From Acanthosepion pharaonis (Eukaryota; Mollusca; Cephalopoda; Sepiida; Sepiidae): 64,000 bases of DNA. The position numbers were made by a program, and so were the translations under genes. The notes under the pieces were generated by a model. That model saw only the letters and a list, made by a program, of their open reading frames with translations, was not told where the DNA came from and ran no database searches. Of the stretch, positions 31,822 through 45,137 are shown one piece after another (the first letter of the stretch is position 1; every line of letters starts with the position of its first letter). Location: positions 4,950,001 through 5,014,000 of the forward strand of contig CAHIKZ030002090.1 of the NCBI GenBank assembly GCA_903632075.3. The letters run 5' to 3'.

Positions 31822-32470
31822 TATCAGCTAATATCCTAAAAGCCAAACAAAATAGATTTATTTCTAATAATTTCCGTCAGAGAAATACTATAAAAAGTAG
31901 AAATTACTTTTTCTGTGATATTGCATTTTCGAAGTGCACAAATATTTTTTGAAATAAAGATTAATAATAAAAGAAAAATTGTAATCTTACACTTATCGGT
32001 TTCAAGGGTAATTCTTACTCTCAAATATTACTCTTAATATAACACAAAAATGCATACGCTAAGAGAAATATTTTCTGGCGTTAAAATTCCCCTGCCTCCA
32101 ATAAGCATTCATTCAAAATATGAGTGTTCTGTATGAAACAGTTTTGCCGTCTATGACAAAAAAAAAATAAACTCCTCCTAATCATATTTATTATATCAGT
32201 GTTTATGTCTCTGCAAGTTGAATTGAAATTTGTTGTTAAAATATCTGAAATTCTTCTGTTGCCATAAACATGTTTTTTTTCTTCACCGCTATCTTTTCAC
32301 TCACGAATGAATTATTGCAAGACAACATGGACAATGAGAGTTATTAAAAGTGCGTTGACGCCGCCAACGGGAGTTGAAAAGTTCTCAGCTCAGCCAACTT
32401 CAAAAAATCTGATTAAACAACAAAATTAAAGTTAATATCTCTTATTGATCGGATATCATATCGCTTTCCC

Positions 32471-32473
<3 letters not shown>
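31819..32473. other. Unassigned sequence
   Basis: No supported feature. Confidence 0.3.

Positions 32474-32525
<52 letters not shown>
32474..32525. repeat. (AT)n microsatellite
   Basis: AT run of about 51 bases. Confidence 0.97.
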
Positions 32526-32528
<3 letters not shown>

Positions 32529-32569
32529 GTGCTCTTTTAATTAAACAGTCTTAATTACATGATTGCTCG

Positions 32570-32916
32570 AGAAAATTCGGGGAAAATATGCGTTCTCGAG
32601 AGAAATCGAACCTGTATTCCATACGGAAAACTTCATATAACCTGATGAGCTGTTAACAAATTCGAAGTACAAATCGAAAATGTGTGTTTATAAGCAGTAA
32701 TTTGAACTTTCTAAACGGAAAGTTTTCTGTTACTGAATGGTTAACAGCCCAACAGGCTACATGACGTTTACCCTATGTGATAGAGGTTGCATACCTGATG
32801 GAAAAGGCATATTTTCTACAAAACAGAGCATTTACTCAAATAAGCTGTATCAAAAAAAAAAAAAATACGTTTAAACAGAAAATATATTAAAATATTTGTC
32901 GGATTTGTTCATTTCA

Positions 32917-32919
<3 letters not shown>
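32570..32919 (+). mobile_element. SINE-E-like element ending in (AT)n
   Basis: The distal part, 'aaacagagcatttactcaaa' then 'aacagaaaatatattaaaat' 'atttgtcggattt', matches 63440-63517. Both copies run straight into (AT)n. An upstream 'aaatcgaacctgtattccat' is box B-like. Family status rests on two copies in the window. Confidence 0.5.

Positions 32920-32981
<62 letters not shown>
32920..32981. repeat. (AT)n microsatellite
   Basis: AT run of about 62 bases at the end of a SINE-E-like copy. Confidence 0.97.
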
Positions 32982-32984
<3 letters not shown>

Positions 32985-33087
32985 TTTAAAATATGATTCC
33001 AACGCTACATAATTTTTTAAAAATAATAATAAAAATACTAAAGAACTTTGCATTATTTACCTAACGAGTTCTTTCCTATATATTTTT

Positions 33088-33088
<1 letters not shown>

Positions 33089-33171
<83 letters not shown>
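33089..33171. repeat. (CA)n/(AT)n compound microsatellite
   Basis: About 30 bases of CA, then about 53 bases of AT. Confidence 0.97.
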
Positions 33172-33174
<3 letters not shown>

Positions 33175-33360
33175 TAAGTTCTGTTTACCAATTTTTTATT
33201 AAATTTTTCAAATTTCCGAATAAGCTGTTTTGTCTTATCGGTAAATTCTTAACTCTTATTTTATATTATTTCTCCCGATTATTTTCGAATGTTATTCCCT
33301 TTGTTCTCAATGGTTGTTCTCTGCGAAATGTTTTGTTGTTATAATTACATTAAATACAAA
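33172..33360. repeat. Dispersed repeat related to the 9.55-kb fold-back
   Basis: 'aagttctgtttaccaatttt' and 'caaatttccgaataagctgt' 'tttgtcttatcggtaaa' align with 9563-9660. No inverted partner is seen here. Confidence 0.5.
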
Positions 33361-33502
33361 ATTTTAAAAAGAGCGACGCTCCTACGTCAGCCTCTTTCTG
33401 GATAATGATATCGTCCTTTATATTTGTTATTATATTTCTCAATATAAAAAAAATAACTTTAATTTGTTTTAACCACAGAATTAATCTGGGAAATTTAACT
33501 AT

Positions 33503-33531
33503 ACACACACACACACACACACGCGCGCGCG

Positions 33532-33581
<50 letters not shown>
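33503..33581. repeat. (CA)(CG)(CA)(AT) compound microsatellite
   Basis: CA, a CG core, CA again, then AT; alternating purine-pyrimidine throughout. Confidence 0.96.
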
Positions 33582-33583
<2 letters not shown>

Positions 33584-33936
33584 ATTTAGGTAATAATCCT
33601 TTTTTATACTTGCATAATAACCTCATCCACATGTAAAAAAAGATAAACGTAATGGAAACTCAATAACATTAACTATGAACACGGCCACAATGTGCTGACC
33701 GTGTTCAGAAAATGAAACATTTCTATAATTCTAGATATATTCATAACACAACACGTACATTCAGTTAAAAGTAAAAAATAAAATTAGTCATGATAATGAT
33801 TAAATGTATGGCTGAAAGCGCACAGACATGCAGAACTTTTGGATAGTTTTACACACTTTGTGCATAGAAAAGAAAACACAAGAAAGTTAAATAAAAAGCT
33901 TAATCGTAGTACCTTGTTAGTCGCCTTTAACGAAAA

Positions 33937-33937
<1 letters not shown>

Positions 33938-34005
<68 letters not shown>
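33938..34005. repeat. (CA)n/(AT)n compound microsatellite
   Basis: Short CA run, then about 55 bases of AT. Confidence 0.96.
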
Positions 34006-34007
<2 letters not shown>

Positions 34008-34076
34008 TAATGAATTAATGGATATAATGTTTTAATCAAACATATTTTCATTATTTGAAACGTTATTTTTATATAA

Positions 34077-34935
<859 letters not shown>

Positions 34936-35034
34936 GATTGTTTGGATAAAATATTTTAGAAAGGACATAATTGAGCAGGATTACCTGGAATTTATAAACA
35001 GTGAAATTAACATTTATTGGCTTAGGGTTGGAAA

Positions 35035-35405
35035 GACACTATTTATATTATTCGGACTATTGTCCTCATCTTTGTCGCCATATTTATTACAGCGTTTCGG
35101 CCGGACACATGGCACAATGGTTAGATCCAGTGACAGAACCCAAAGAGTGTGAGTTCAATACCCGGTTAAGGCAGTGGAGAACTTGGAGAGGGGAATTAAC
35201 AGGAGATAACTGATAACTGACATCCATTAAACATTTCACGTGGAACTAGAACAGTCTACCCCAGTGAGCGAAATAAAGGGTTCAGTTCGACATTCCAACC
35301 ACCTGAAGAAGGCCGGAACCTACAACGGCCGAAACGTTGTAATAAATATGGCGACAAAGATGAAGACAATAGTCCGAATAATGTAAATAGTGTACATAAT
35401 ACCTC
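35035..35405. mobile_element. Inverted composite, second copy: PLE-type terminus, SINE-D, PLE-type terminus
   Basis: The left arm (35037-35103, minus sense 'ggccgaaacgctgtaataaa' ...) is shortened at its hairpin. The right arm is complete, with CTGAAGA at 35303, GGCCG / CGGCC and GAAAC at 35331-35335, then 'ataaatatggcgacaaagat'. The loop has 'ggcacaatggttagatccag' and 'gtgagttcaatacccggtt', the same tRNA-like insert as at 4565-4740. Confidence 0.7.
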
Positions 35406-36184
35406 ATCTCAGAAAAATAGGCAGGTTCGTAAGAGATATTAAAGAATATGTAGCTCTCGACAGGAATCGAACTTTTATCTCCCTTTACCTGTGAAATCAT
35501 CTTCACACTAGACGTGCTTTACTATTTAGCTACGAAAAGCTATTGCAGCAAAACAAGATTCAACTACGCTATTTTAAAGATGTGAATCTCATTGAGATAT
35601 CGATATCCCTTGTTTTTCTACCTGAAACTTTAGCGTAGTTTTTTAATCAATTGATGCTTTCATAATTCTATATTTCTTCTTATTGATGTCGATCAAGCCG
35701 CTCTTAGAATGTGCACATACGGAGAAATAAAAATGACCGACAGATATATAAACACCTACCACAGATTCTAGTATCCACGTTCATAGAAATTCCCCCAAAT
35801 CATGCACTCTCTGCCTAAATGTGACTGACGAAGCCGGAGTTGAATAAACAATTTATTTTTTAAGAAAATTAAGAGTGAATCACAATTACACTTAAGAAAA
35901 ATATTCTGTAATTTCCCATTTAATTCTACGTAGTTTTTGAATTCAGCGTCGTCCTATTCCTAATCTGACTGCCACCCAAGGCTAGAAAGATTATTCAATC
36001 CTTCTATTTGTCCTAAAGTTGGGGGGGGGCAGATATGTTCATGCGTTTTACAAATGTAATAGTGTGAAAACTAAGCCAATTAATTAGGTTTGTATTTGAA
36101 TCTGATTTGCCGGTTTTATTCTCTGCGCTGATAACAGTTACTCTACCCACTCCCACTTTACTAAGATATCCTTCTATATAGCAT
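35406..36184. other. Unassigned; weak tRNA-like stretch near 35440-35520
   Basis: 'cgacaggaatcgaacttttatc' on the plus strand resembles box B in reverse. No second copy was found. The remainder is unassigned. Confidence 0.3.
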
Positions 36185-36405
36185 TTTCCTTCAAGAGGTA
36201 GGGAATCATGGCCCTCCACAGTTTCCTATCCTTTGAAATTCTTAGTAAAATTTGTCAGTTCATCATGCCCTGTTCTGTATAACATTTACACAAACTTGTT
36301 TGGCAGGCAATTCGCTGTTTCCTTCTGAACCACTTGCCTGTCCTGTGAGTGTCATATTCTCCAAGCCCCTTTGTCTTATTATGTTTCGAAAATCTCACTC
36401 TGATT
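36185..36405 (-). mobile_element. RTE-type LINE 3' terminus, minus strand
   Basis: 'aggaaactgtggagggccat' (minus strand) gives the terminal RTE block (KLWRAMI-YLLKE). Upstream 'ttggagaatatgacactcac' gives LENMTLT. It abuts a plus-strand LINE-A copy, so the open frame crossing 36252-36695 is a chimera of two elements. Confidence 0.68.
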
Positions 36406-36424
36406 CAAATGTCCATTTGTTCCT

Positions 36425-36839
36425 GTTTTCCTTAAAGTATTGCTACCGCATCTGGTCCGGTGCCCCTTCTATACATTTAGAGATTCTTGATAAAATCCGA
36501 AGAAGAATCTCATATGTTATTGGTCCTAACCTGGCATCTCGATTTCAGTCCATTTCTTACCAGCCTAACGTAGCCTCCCTGTGTCTTTTCTATAAACACA
36601 TGGTTATTGTTCTGCTAAACTTTTCGCTATGGTGCCTAGATTTAATGCATTTAAGCGCAGTACTAGATTGGCAGCTAGGTCCTATCATTTTATAGTTGAA
36701 ATGGCTAGATATAACTGTAACTTCTATGATAACAGATTCTTCTATCGAACTTCTTGATTATGGGACTCTTCTAGTTTCTTGCTTCCCATCAACTTTAATA
36801 TTCAAAAATTTAAATACATTCTCAACATAATTCGAAAGA

Positions 36840-36840
<1 letters not shown>
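36425..36840 (+). mobile_element. LINE-A fragment, RT C-terminal region
   Basis: It reads LKYCYRIWSGAPSIHLEILD, then KIRRRISYVIGPNLASRFQS and VASLCLFYKH. A frameshift follows, then the VPRFNAFKRSTRLAA-type block and the Tyr-rich end. This matches 14135-15080 without the 321-bp insertion. Truncated and frame-broken. Confidence 0.78.
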
Positions 36841-36841
<1 letters not shown>

Positions 36842-36880
<39 letters not shown>

Positions 36881-36912
36881 AAATTTAAATACATTCTCAA
36901 CATAATTCGAAA

Positions 36913-36956
<44 letters not shown>
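36842..36956. repeat. Two (AT)n runs around a duplicated 43-bp segment
   Basis: The last 43 bases of the LINE-A copy (36799-36841) are repeated without a change at 36874-36916, with AT runs between and after. Confidence 0.93.
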
Positions 36957-36961
<5 letters not shown>

Positions 36962-37421
36962 TATATATTATTCAAGTCTCGTTTCCATCTGTGAGAAAAT
37001 TGCCGACGAGCATTGAGTGCCATAGAGGCTGACCGATGTTGCATAACAGCTTCAGGATTTCTTTTCTTTGTTTCTGACGAAATCTTTTCTGAGATATCAG
37101 CGTTTAAAAGAAAGTAAATATACCGTTGTTTGCGGACACCTGTACTAACGAAAGTTTCCCTCTTACTTAAAAAGAAAAAAAGAAAAGGAAAGAAGAAAGA
37201 AAGAACAAGTAATAAAAGGCCATCGCTTACCTACGATTTCATGGGCACTGTTAAATATGCATGGTGACTGGCCCAGCGGTAAAATTTATAAACGAAGAAA
37301 ATAGAAGCGACGAATGAATAAAAAGAAGCAAAGCAAATTCAAGAGTGTGTCTGCAACATCACCTTACTAAATATAATATTGAGATAGTTCAATGATTAAC
37401 GAACCAGTTTAGCAAACCATG
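36957..37421. other. Unassigned sequence
   Basis: No supported feature. Includes a short purine-rich stretch near 37170-37215. Confidence 0.3.

Positions 37422-37471
<50 letters not shown>
37422..37471. repeat. (GATA)n microsatellite
   Basis: About twelve GATA units. Confidence 0.96.
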
Positions 37472-37472
<1 letters not shown>

Positions 37473-37510
37473 AAGCATTAATGGATTTTATTTTTTAATC
37501 GGACATATTT

Positions 37511-37720
37511 CTATTCCTTGAAACGTTATTTTTAGTGGATATCCGTATTTTAGTAGACGTTCTGTTTATTTAACCTGTGTTTATTTCGTATGCCAATAAA
37601 ATCTAATAAATAAAATATACCTTCTCGGGTGCGCCGTCCGGTACACGAAATCAAAACTAGAGAAAAAAAGAACGTCTACTTAAATATTTATATCCACTAT
37701 AAATAACGTTTAAAGTAAGA
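37511..37720. repeat. Fold-back repeat (arms about 50 bp)
   Basis: Left 'aaacgttatttttagtggat' ... 'agtagacgttct' pairs with right 'agaacgtctact' ... 'atccactataaataacgttt'. The left outer string also occurs at 34055-34075, next to another AT run. Confidence 0.7.
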
Positions 37721-37740
37721 AATATATATATATATATATT

Positions 37741-38193
37741 ATAATTTTTTTCATATAGACGAAAACGATTTACTCACTACAAAAATGCAACTTCGTTTCA
37801 GTGTATTTAATTGCACTTCGACTGGTGATAACCAAAATGGTTAAGAACAATTCTTCTTGTAAGCAAGCCGCATGTGAAACGTCACTTTCTTTTTTTCCAT
37901 TTGTTTGAAAAAAAATAGTACACAAAGGCAAAAGGGTGACGGAGTGAAACAATAGTACTTGTTTGGTGAAAGATGGATGAAGTGTTAAAGTGATGGCTAG
38001 ATCTGAAAATTTTCTTTTCGACAACAACAGCCAAGGGTATCAGGCACAGCATTTCCAAACCTTCTAAGAGTGAGGGGTGGGGAAAAATTATAATAAATAA
38101 TTATTGCTTTAATATCGATATTGAGCTCTCTTTTGAATTAATGCTGCGAACGTTAAAATGTATATATTATTTTCGTTCTCATTACATTCGAAT
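37741..38193. other. Unassigned sequence
   Basis: No supported gene; a minus-strand frame (37770-38027) shows no motif. Confidence 0.3.
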
Positions 38194-38273
38194 ATACATA
38201 TATATATATATATAAATATATATATATATAATGAAAAATCACTATATATATATATATATATATATATGAGAAA

Positions 38274-38340
<67 letters not shown>
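38194..38340. repeat. (AT)n runs with a tandem 'gaaaatcact' spacer
   Basis: Three AT runs are separated by 'gaaaaatcac' and 'gagaaaatcac', a small higher-order duplication. Confidence 0.93.
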
Positions 38341-38342
<2 letters not shown>

Positions 38343-38774
38343 TATACGAACATTAGTAAATACTTTTAAGATTGTCTATATATCCATTATTCACTTAAAG
38401 ATTGGTTTACGGTTCAATGAACTGGTAGCTAAACGAGTCGGTCACTAAACGAGAAGTTGAACCGCTCTTTCGGTCATTATCGGAGTGTAATGGGTTTTCG
38501 TCAACCGACTTCACTTAGTTTAATGTTACTTTAGCACCATTTCTATCACATCTAAATTAATTCTAGATGTTTGTACAGAGCAGTACTGTACTGAATACTA
38601 ATTATAACAATTTCGAAAATCAGCTTTATATAATGTACATTGCTTCGGTTTCCCTATTGTGTTTTTTATATGGTTGGCCGCTCGTATCCGAAGATGTCTG
38701 TCTCGTAGAGCGGCTCACGAATCGGTGTTGCAGACGCGTGCTCATGTACTTTTGTCCTTGTTCAACACCTATTG

Positions 38775-39105
38775 TTTAGACTGCAATTCTGCCAAGCGGG
38801 CCATAGTTACACTTTATAGGAGAGAGTGCATTATCTGGAGTGATCAAGAATCTGAATAAGGCCAGTACATTCAAACCCTCAGCCACGATGACTTGCGACT
38901 TCGTGGAAGTACGACCACCGACGGATCCCAAATAGCTCCGTCCACCTAATTTCACTCGCAGGTTTTGGGGTCAACCCGTACTATGATTTTCAAAACAGAT
39001 AACAATAAGGAGGCAAAATCCTGACAAATCGGCCATTGTGTGATTCGAACAAGAATCTTGTGATCAGGAAGCAAACATTCTAAACACTCGGCCATTCAAT
39101 TTTTT
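38775..39105 (-). mobile_element. SINE-C, minus strand, with recognisable tRNA-like head
   Basis: On the minus strand the head reads 'ggccgagtgtttagaatgtt', then 'ttgttcgaatcacacaatgg', good box A and box B positions. The body has 'cgaagtcgcaagtcatcgtg' and 'gagggtttgaatgtactgg'. This is the best SINE-C head in the window. It resembles a tRNA with a long variable arm. Confidence 0.72.
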
Positions 39106-39950
39106 TTTTAAAGCTTTGATTCATTTTGAATAAACAGAAAACAACAAGTAACAACGTTTTCGTTCGATGCACAGTACCGACTGTTTGAATTTTTTTTTTT
39201 TTTTGTTTGTGATATTTAATAGATGGTCGTAATTCCGGGGTCATTAAACAGGTAAGTCGTTAAGTGAGGATTTGCTGCATTAGTATAATAATTATCTCTC
39301 ATTCCGTTTTTTGCTACCCAACTCTCCACACCTCACTCTTTCTCTTTCTTTCTCTCTCTTTCTCTCTCTCTTATTTTTACACTCCAAGTTCTACTCTCTC
39401 ACAATCTTTCTCTCTCACGCTTTCATATTTTCATTCTCGCTATCCCAATCTAATTTTACTTCTCTTACACGCTCGATTATTCTTCTTGTTTAGAATTTGC
39501 CAGAACTATTGGCTGGATGAAATTTGATTCCCTATTGCAATGATTGCAGAGGAATGTTTGTTCTGTTGAAGTTGTGGCCATTTTTAGGGAGCGTGTTGTT
39601 GTTGTCGTATTAGTTTGTATCTGTGCGATTTTATGAATCCAAAATATGGCCAGAGGCCAAAACGGCAATCTTTCATGTAATCATGATCTTGGGTTTCTCG
39701 GTAGAACGGATTGAGTTGATGCAAAACTTAACAGCAGCATTATCATTTTGTAAAATGTCAGAGAAGTCTTCAAAATGTCCTTGGTGCTTAGCCATCCATT
39801 TATTTCTTCTACGGTCAGCAGTAGAAAAAGAAATGGATCTATTGCAAGAAGCTAAAACGGAATAAAAAAAATGTGGCAAAATGAAGAAAAAAACGTCATG
39901 AGAACTTAAAAAGGGAATCTACTAAAAAAATAGTTCTTTAGTAAGATTGA
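39106..39950. other. Unassigned; pyrimidine-rich stretch at 39330-39480
   Basis: The CT-rich stretch drives open frames rich in L, S and F. Overlapping opposed frames at 39623-39879 have a protein-like look but no recognised motif. Confidence 0.3.
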
Positions 39951-40049
39951 AATGAAAAAAAGAAAAAACTATAAAGAAGAAGAAGAAGAAGAAGAAGGTG
40001 AAAAACAAGAAATTAAATACTCATAAAGAAAAGACGTTAAGAAGGAAAT

Positions 40050-40405
40050 GATTTGTTTGTTTTATTTTGTTTTGCTTTACGACTTATCAACCTCAATGGG
40101 TTATTTAATGCCGACAATTTCTATTGCTGATAATAGGTTTTCCAAAAATGTATTGCTGGTAATAATTTTTTCCTCAAATATTTATTGCTGGTAATAATAT
40201 TTTACAAAGAATTTCTAGTATTAAAACCTATTTTACACTTTCATAGTGTTTTGACCCCAGTTTGGAGGTTAATTATTTTCCCATAGCTCTGAGTCTAACA
40301 GATTCTATCAGCAAATAAAAAGTGGTTCCACGCTCCTCAAAATCTCCTGATCAGAGGTCTTTCCAAGGACGCAGATGTAGTGTATCCTCATACCCAGGAC
40401 GGGGA
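40050..40405 (+). repeat. Dispersed repeat R1
   Basis: Ordered blocks: 'ttttgctttacgacttatca', 'gggttatttaatgccgacaa', repeated 'tattgctggtaataat', 'ttctagtattaaaacctat', 'gtggttccacgctcctcaaa' and 'ctcatacccaggacg'. Copies at 41275-41700 and 57205-57650. No coding frame or tRNA promoter is seen. Its class is unknown. Confidence 0.7.
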
Positions 40406-40960
40406 AGAAAATGAAGGAAAGGGAAAGACCCAAAGGAACGAATGAACATAAAATATAAAAAAAAACAAAAAAAAACGGAAGAATAAAAAATGGAAAGATA
40501 TAATGTAGATCCATTCGGCCATAAAAAATGAATTTATCGCGAAAAGCAAAAGCAGAAAAACTCGTGGATGAGGGATAGCTTTTAATATGTAAAGTTAAAA
40601 AGAGGAATCTACTGAAAAAATAGGCGATCTTCTAATTAGTAAGGTTGAAATGAAAAATAGAGATAGAGAAAGAAAACTACAAAGAAAACAAATAAAAGTC
40701 ACTGAAAAACAGAAATACAGTAAAAAAATTGGGACAAGGAGTTAAGAAGAAAATGAAAGAAAATGAAAGACACAAAGAATTGAACGAAGTTAAATATAAA
40801 AATAAATGGAAGAATGAAAAATGGAAAGATAGAGTCGTGAATGAAAGCGAGATTTTAATGAATTTATTGCGAGAGGCAAAAACGAAGAAACCTGTCTTGA
40901 AATGAAGGAGAACCTTTAACATGTAAACTTAAAAATGAAATTTTACTGAAAGAAAAATTC
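40406..40960. repeat. Purine-rich stretch
   Basis: Plus strand is strongly A/G-biased, with GAAA, GGAAAG and AATGAAAG repeats. Open frames on the opposite strand (F, S, L-rich) are composition artefacts. Confidence 0.75.
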
Positions 40961-41039
40961 TTTCTTTATTTGGTCAGATTAAGTTGCTTTACATGCATAT
41001 CATCCTCACGATCACGAATCACGTGACAGATCAGTAGGG

Positions 41040-41290
41040 AAACCACATGCACCGCAGACGCAGCAGAAATGGTGTTTCTTGGGCAAGAGAGCCTGACGGA
41101 ATCCAACCTACTCCAGGCCGGGTTTTCAATTCAGAATTTCCCAAGGTTATAGAACCTAATCTGTCCTAATATTTACCCATAGCTGTGGGAAGAAGATAAT
41201 TCATAAGGATATTAGCACGAATGTAATGTATCCGACTGGAATTCGAACTCGGCTCACCGATTCTTCAATCCGAACCGCCGTCCCTTCTTA
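41040..41290 (-). mobile_element. SINE-A, minus strand
   Basis: 'tatttacccatagctgtggg', 'gactggaattcgaactcggc' and 'tcaccgattcttcaatccga' are SINE-A in reverse, with intact box B. R1 follows directly. Confidence 0.72.
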
Positions 41291-41700
41291 TGGGATATTT
41301 AACATCCTCAATGGGTTATTTAATATGGACAATTTTTAAGATAGGTTCGTATCAATAGAGTATGCATTCTTTGTAAGAAATCAATGTGTAGGTTTCATTG
41401 AGGTATTTTTATAAAGAGGTGCTTTTCGAGTCAAATGTATTGCTGGTAATATTTTTTCCAAAAACGTATTGCTGGTGTTTTCACTATACAAAGATTTTTT
41501 TATACTTTCATAATGTTTTGACCGCAGTTTGGGAATTTACTATTTGCCTATTTGGAGGTTAACTATTTTACCACCCCAGGTCAGGTAGCATCTGGGTACA
41601 ACAGCATTTAAGAAGTGGTTCAACGCTCTCAAAACCTCCCGATCAGACACCTGGATGTAGTTCATCGTCATACCCAGGATGATTGGTTAGATTAAATAAG
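41275..41700 (+). repeat. Dispersed repeat R1
   Basis: 'gggttatttaatatggacaa', 'tattgctggtaatatttttt', 'gtggttcaacgctctcaaaa' and 'gttcatcgtcatacccagga' follow the order of the 40.05-kb copy. Confidence 0.68.
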
Positions 41701-42534
41701 ATTATTATTTACTAAGTGCTAGAATCTAAACATACAACACGGAACTATCGAATGATATATTCTAGAAATGTAATACAAGAAGCGCTCATCAAGATAGCTT
41801 GAGATGTTCTTATACATGTAGAGTATTTTGCAGACCTGTTTATAGTTTTTATTCAGGCAGCTCATATTGCTTTATTGATTCTTCAAATTAAAACACGTAG
41901 CATTAAAATGAAATAAACAATTTCTTTTAACGCATATAAAAAATAAAAGAGGACGCTTTGATGACTGAATAATGATGTTAAAGAATTTATATGAATAAAA
42001 CATGTTGGCAAAAACCGCAAGAAATGCTTGCATCAGCTTAATACGAAATATGCATTTTAGATGAAAGGTGGTGTGAGGGCACAGAAAACCTTGAAAATAT
42101 TCTGATATCTGAATAATGATATGAACTTCCATGAATAAAAGATTTTGTCAAAAACATGCTGGAAACTTTTGCATCAACACAAAATATTATGAACGTCAGA
42201 TTAGCGGCTCTAATCTGATGGTTACAGATTTAACCCTAACTTCAAAAAGTTGTTTTCTTGGGAAATTGATCGAAGGAAAAAAAATGAAATCCTATCTTTT
42301 CGTTCTTTTCCGTCCACGCAAAATATTTGCCTCTATTCAGAAACAATCAATAATTCTGCTTCCATTTTTTTTAAACTCTCAACAAAGAAAATGGCGTTAA
42401 AAAGATATTAAACGTTTAATTTGTTTTGTATATAATAAAAAAAAGTGTATGTATACCCAGATCAGCGCTTCTTTGAAATATAGAAGAAATAAAGAAAAAT
42501 TATGTGATTTCTATTTTTAATGTCACATCTTTTC
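41701..42534. other. Unassigned sequence with an internal imperfect duplication
   Basis: 'atatgaataaaacatgttgg' 'caaaaaccgcaagaaatgct' (41990) resembles 'ccatgaataaaagattttgt' 'caaaaacatgctggaaactt' (42130). A short diverged tandem duplication of about 140 bp is likely. Confidence 0.4.
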
Positions 42535-42625
42535 AGAACTCAGCCGATCATGGCTCTTCACATCTTCCTCTTCTCTATTATTTCTGAATAAATTCTTACG
42601 AAGTGATTTTCCGCTGTTTTCCAAA
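42535..42625 (-). mobile_element. RTE-type LINE 3' terminus, minus strand
   Basis: 'gaagatgtgaagagccatga' (minus) fits the RTE terminal block -MWRAMI-. Short. Confidence 0.5.
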
Positions 42626-42739
42626 TTGTCTGGTATTTGATTCAGTGATTGTTTTATACGTCTTATTAAATCCGAAGAAATATTTTTTGATTAGAAGAAT
42701 TTTTGAGAGATAAAAATGATTTTCTGCTACGAATTTTAC

Positions 42740-42895
42740 TATTTAACCCATGGCCGAGAGTAGAAGAGGTGGATTCATACCTTTCCCAAAGTGCATGTAA
42801 CTAACTCGACTGGAATTCGAACTCGGCTCGCCGATTTCTCGTTTCTAGTTGTTATCCATTACACCAAGCACGCACCTAGACAACAATGCGTTCGA
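42740..42895 (-). mobile_element. SINE-A head, minus strand
   Basis: 'cgactggaattcgaactcgg' and 'gttatccattacaccaagca' give box B and box A in reverse. The body is partial. Confidence 0.7.
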
Positions 42896-43110
42896 TATTC
42901 CTTAGTGGTCACCAATCTAGGTGCTGACCAGGTTCACCATTGCTTAATTTCGGTGATCGGATGAGAGCCGGTGTTTCAACACCCATTTTTTGAAAATCAA
43001 AGTTTTCCTTATCCTAGACTGGTTGTCAAAAAAAGCTTCAGTGCTAAGCTTAACCTGCTATTTAAACAACAGCTGAGGTAATCAAATAGGGTTGTATACA
43101 AAAACTGTTT

Positions 43111-43118
43111 AAACACAC

Positions 43119-43159
<41 letters not shown>
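43111..43159. repeat. (CA)n/(AT)n microsatellite
   Basis: Short CA run, then an AT run. Confidence 0.94.
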
Positions 43160-43168
<9 letters not shown>

Positions 43169-43325
43169 TAATATAATTTTATAATAATATAAATTTATTT
43201 CGACAGATAAGTTTTTAATATCTACCTAATCAGACCACATTGAGCTCTTTTCACGCATCTATCTTTTTAATATTACATATTAAGAACCCCTACTTGGACT
43301 ATCCATACCGCTTATGGATTTGATA

Positions 43326-43429
<104 letters not shown>

Positions 43430-44113
43430 TCTTAGTTATTATAAAACCCAGGTTGTGTGTGTGTGTATGTGTCTGTACGTTTAAATATTGGATCGGATTT
43501 CCTACATTTTTCAACCGATTTCAACAAAACTTCACAGGACTAGAAAAAAATTACCTTGCGGTGGTTGTGACAGCGCCAAAAATTGGAAAAATACAATTGT
43601 TTTTGCACGAAATCAATCTGAAAACACGATTAAGAGGCATTGCTTTCATGGAATGAAAGGGGGACAACTCATATCGAGTTATACTTATTATAAAAGCCAG
43701 TTTTTGGGTGTGTGTTCGTTTATATATGGGATCGGATTTCCTACATTTTTCAACTGATTTCAACAAAACTTCACTTTTTTGGCAGGTAGTTTTTCTTATT
43801 GTCTTGCACACTTTTTTCTTTATTTTTACATTCAGAATGCTTTAAAAATTCCATTTACAAGACAATTGTTTATAATAAAATTCTATTCAATCAGTAGACT
43901 CATATCAATTGAAAACAATGTTTTTGTTTTGAGTTTGGGTTTGACCAATTCGTAAAACAAAAAAAAAAAAAAAAAAAAAAACTAATTAAGACATGCGTGT
44001 CCGTCAACCTTAAACAATAATCTTTGTCAATTTTATTTTTCAGTCTTTATGATGGTCGCTACTTGATCTATCTCTTACTGTTACATCCCGGGCAACGCCG
44101 GGCTCTACTGCTA

Positions 44114-44114
<1 letters not shown>
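43430..44114 (+). mobile_element. Non-autonomous Helitron with canonical ends
   Basis: The 5' end is TC at 43430-43431 and the 3' end is CTAG at 44111-44114. The flanking bases are A (43429) and T (44115), as expected for insertion between A and T without duplication. A GC-rich hairpin, CCCGG-G-caacg-CCGGG (44087-44102), ends 8 bases before CTAG. All are established Helitron features. The 5' region ('ttattataaaacccaggttg' and a GT run) is repeated in diverged form at about 43680 with 'ggatcggatttcctacattt' in both copies. No Rep/helicase is encoded. Confidence 0.8.

Positions 44115-44174
<60 letters not shown>
44115..44174. repeat. (AT)n microsatellite, right flank of Helitron
   Basis: About 60 bases of AT beginning with the T next to CTAG. 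Confidence 0.96.

Positions 44175-45137
<963 letters not shown>

Noticed and set aside
36252..36695. 147-codon frame that could look like one gene
   Set aside because: Its first part is antisense to an RTE end and its second part is LINE-A; it is a chance fusion of two elements.
39623..39879. Overlapping opposed frames as a host exon
   Set aside because: No recognisable domain, and both strands are open over the same stretch, which suggests chance. Left as unassigned.
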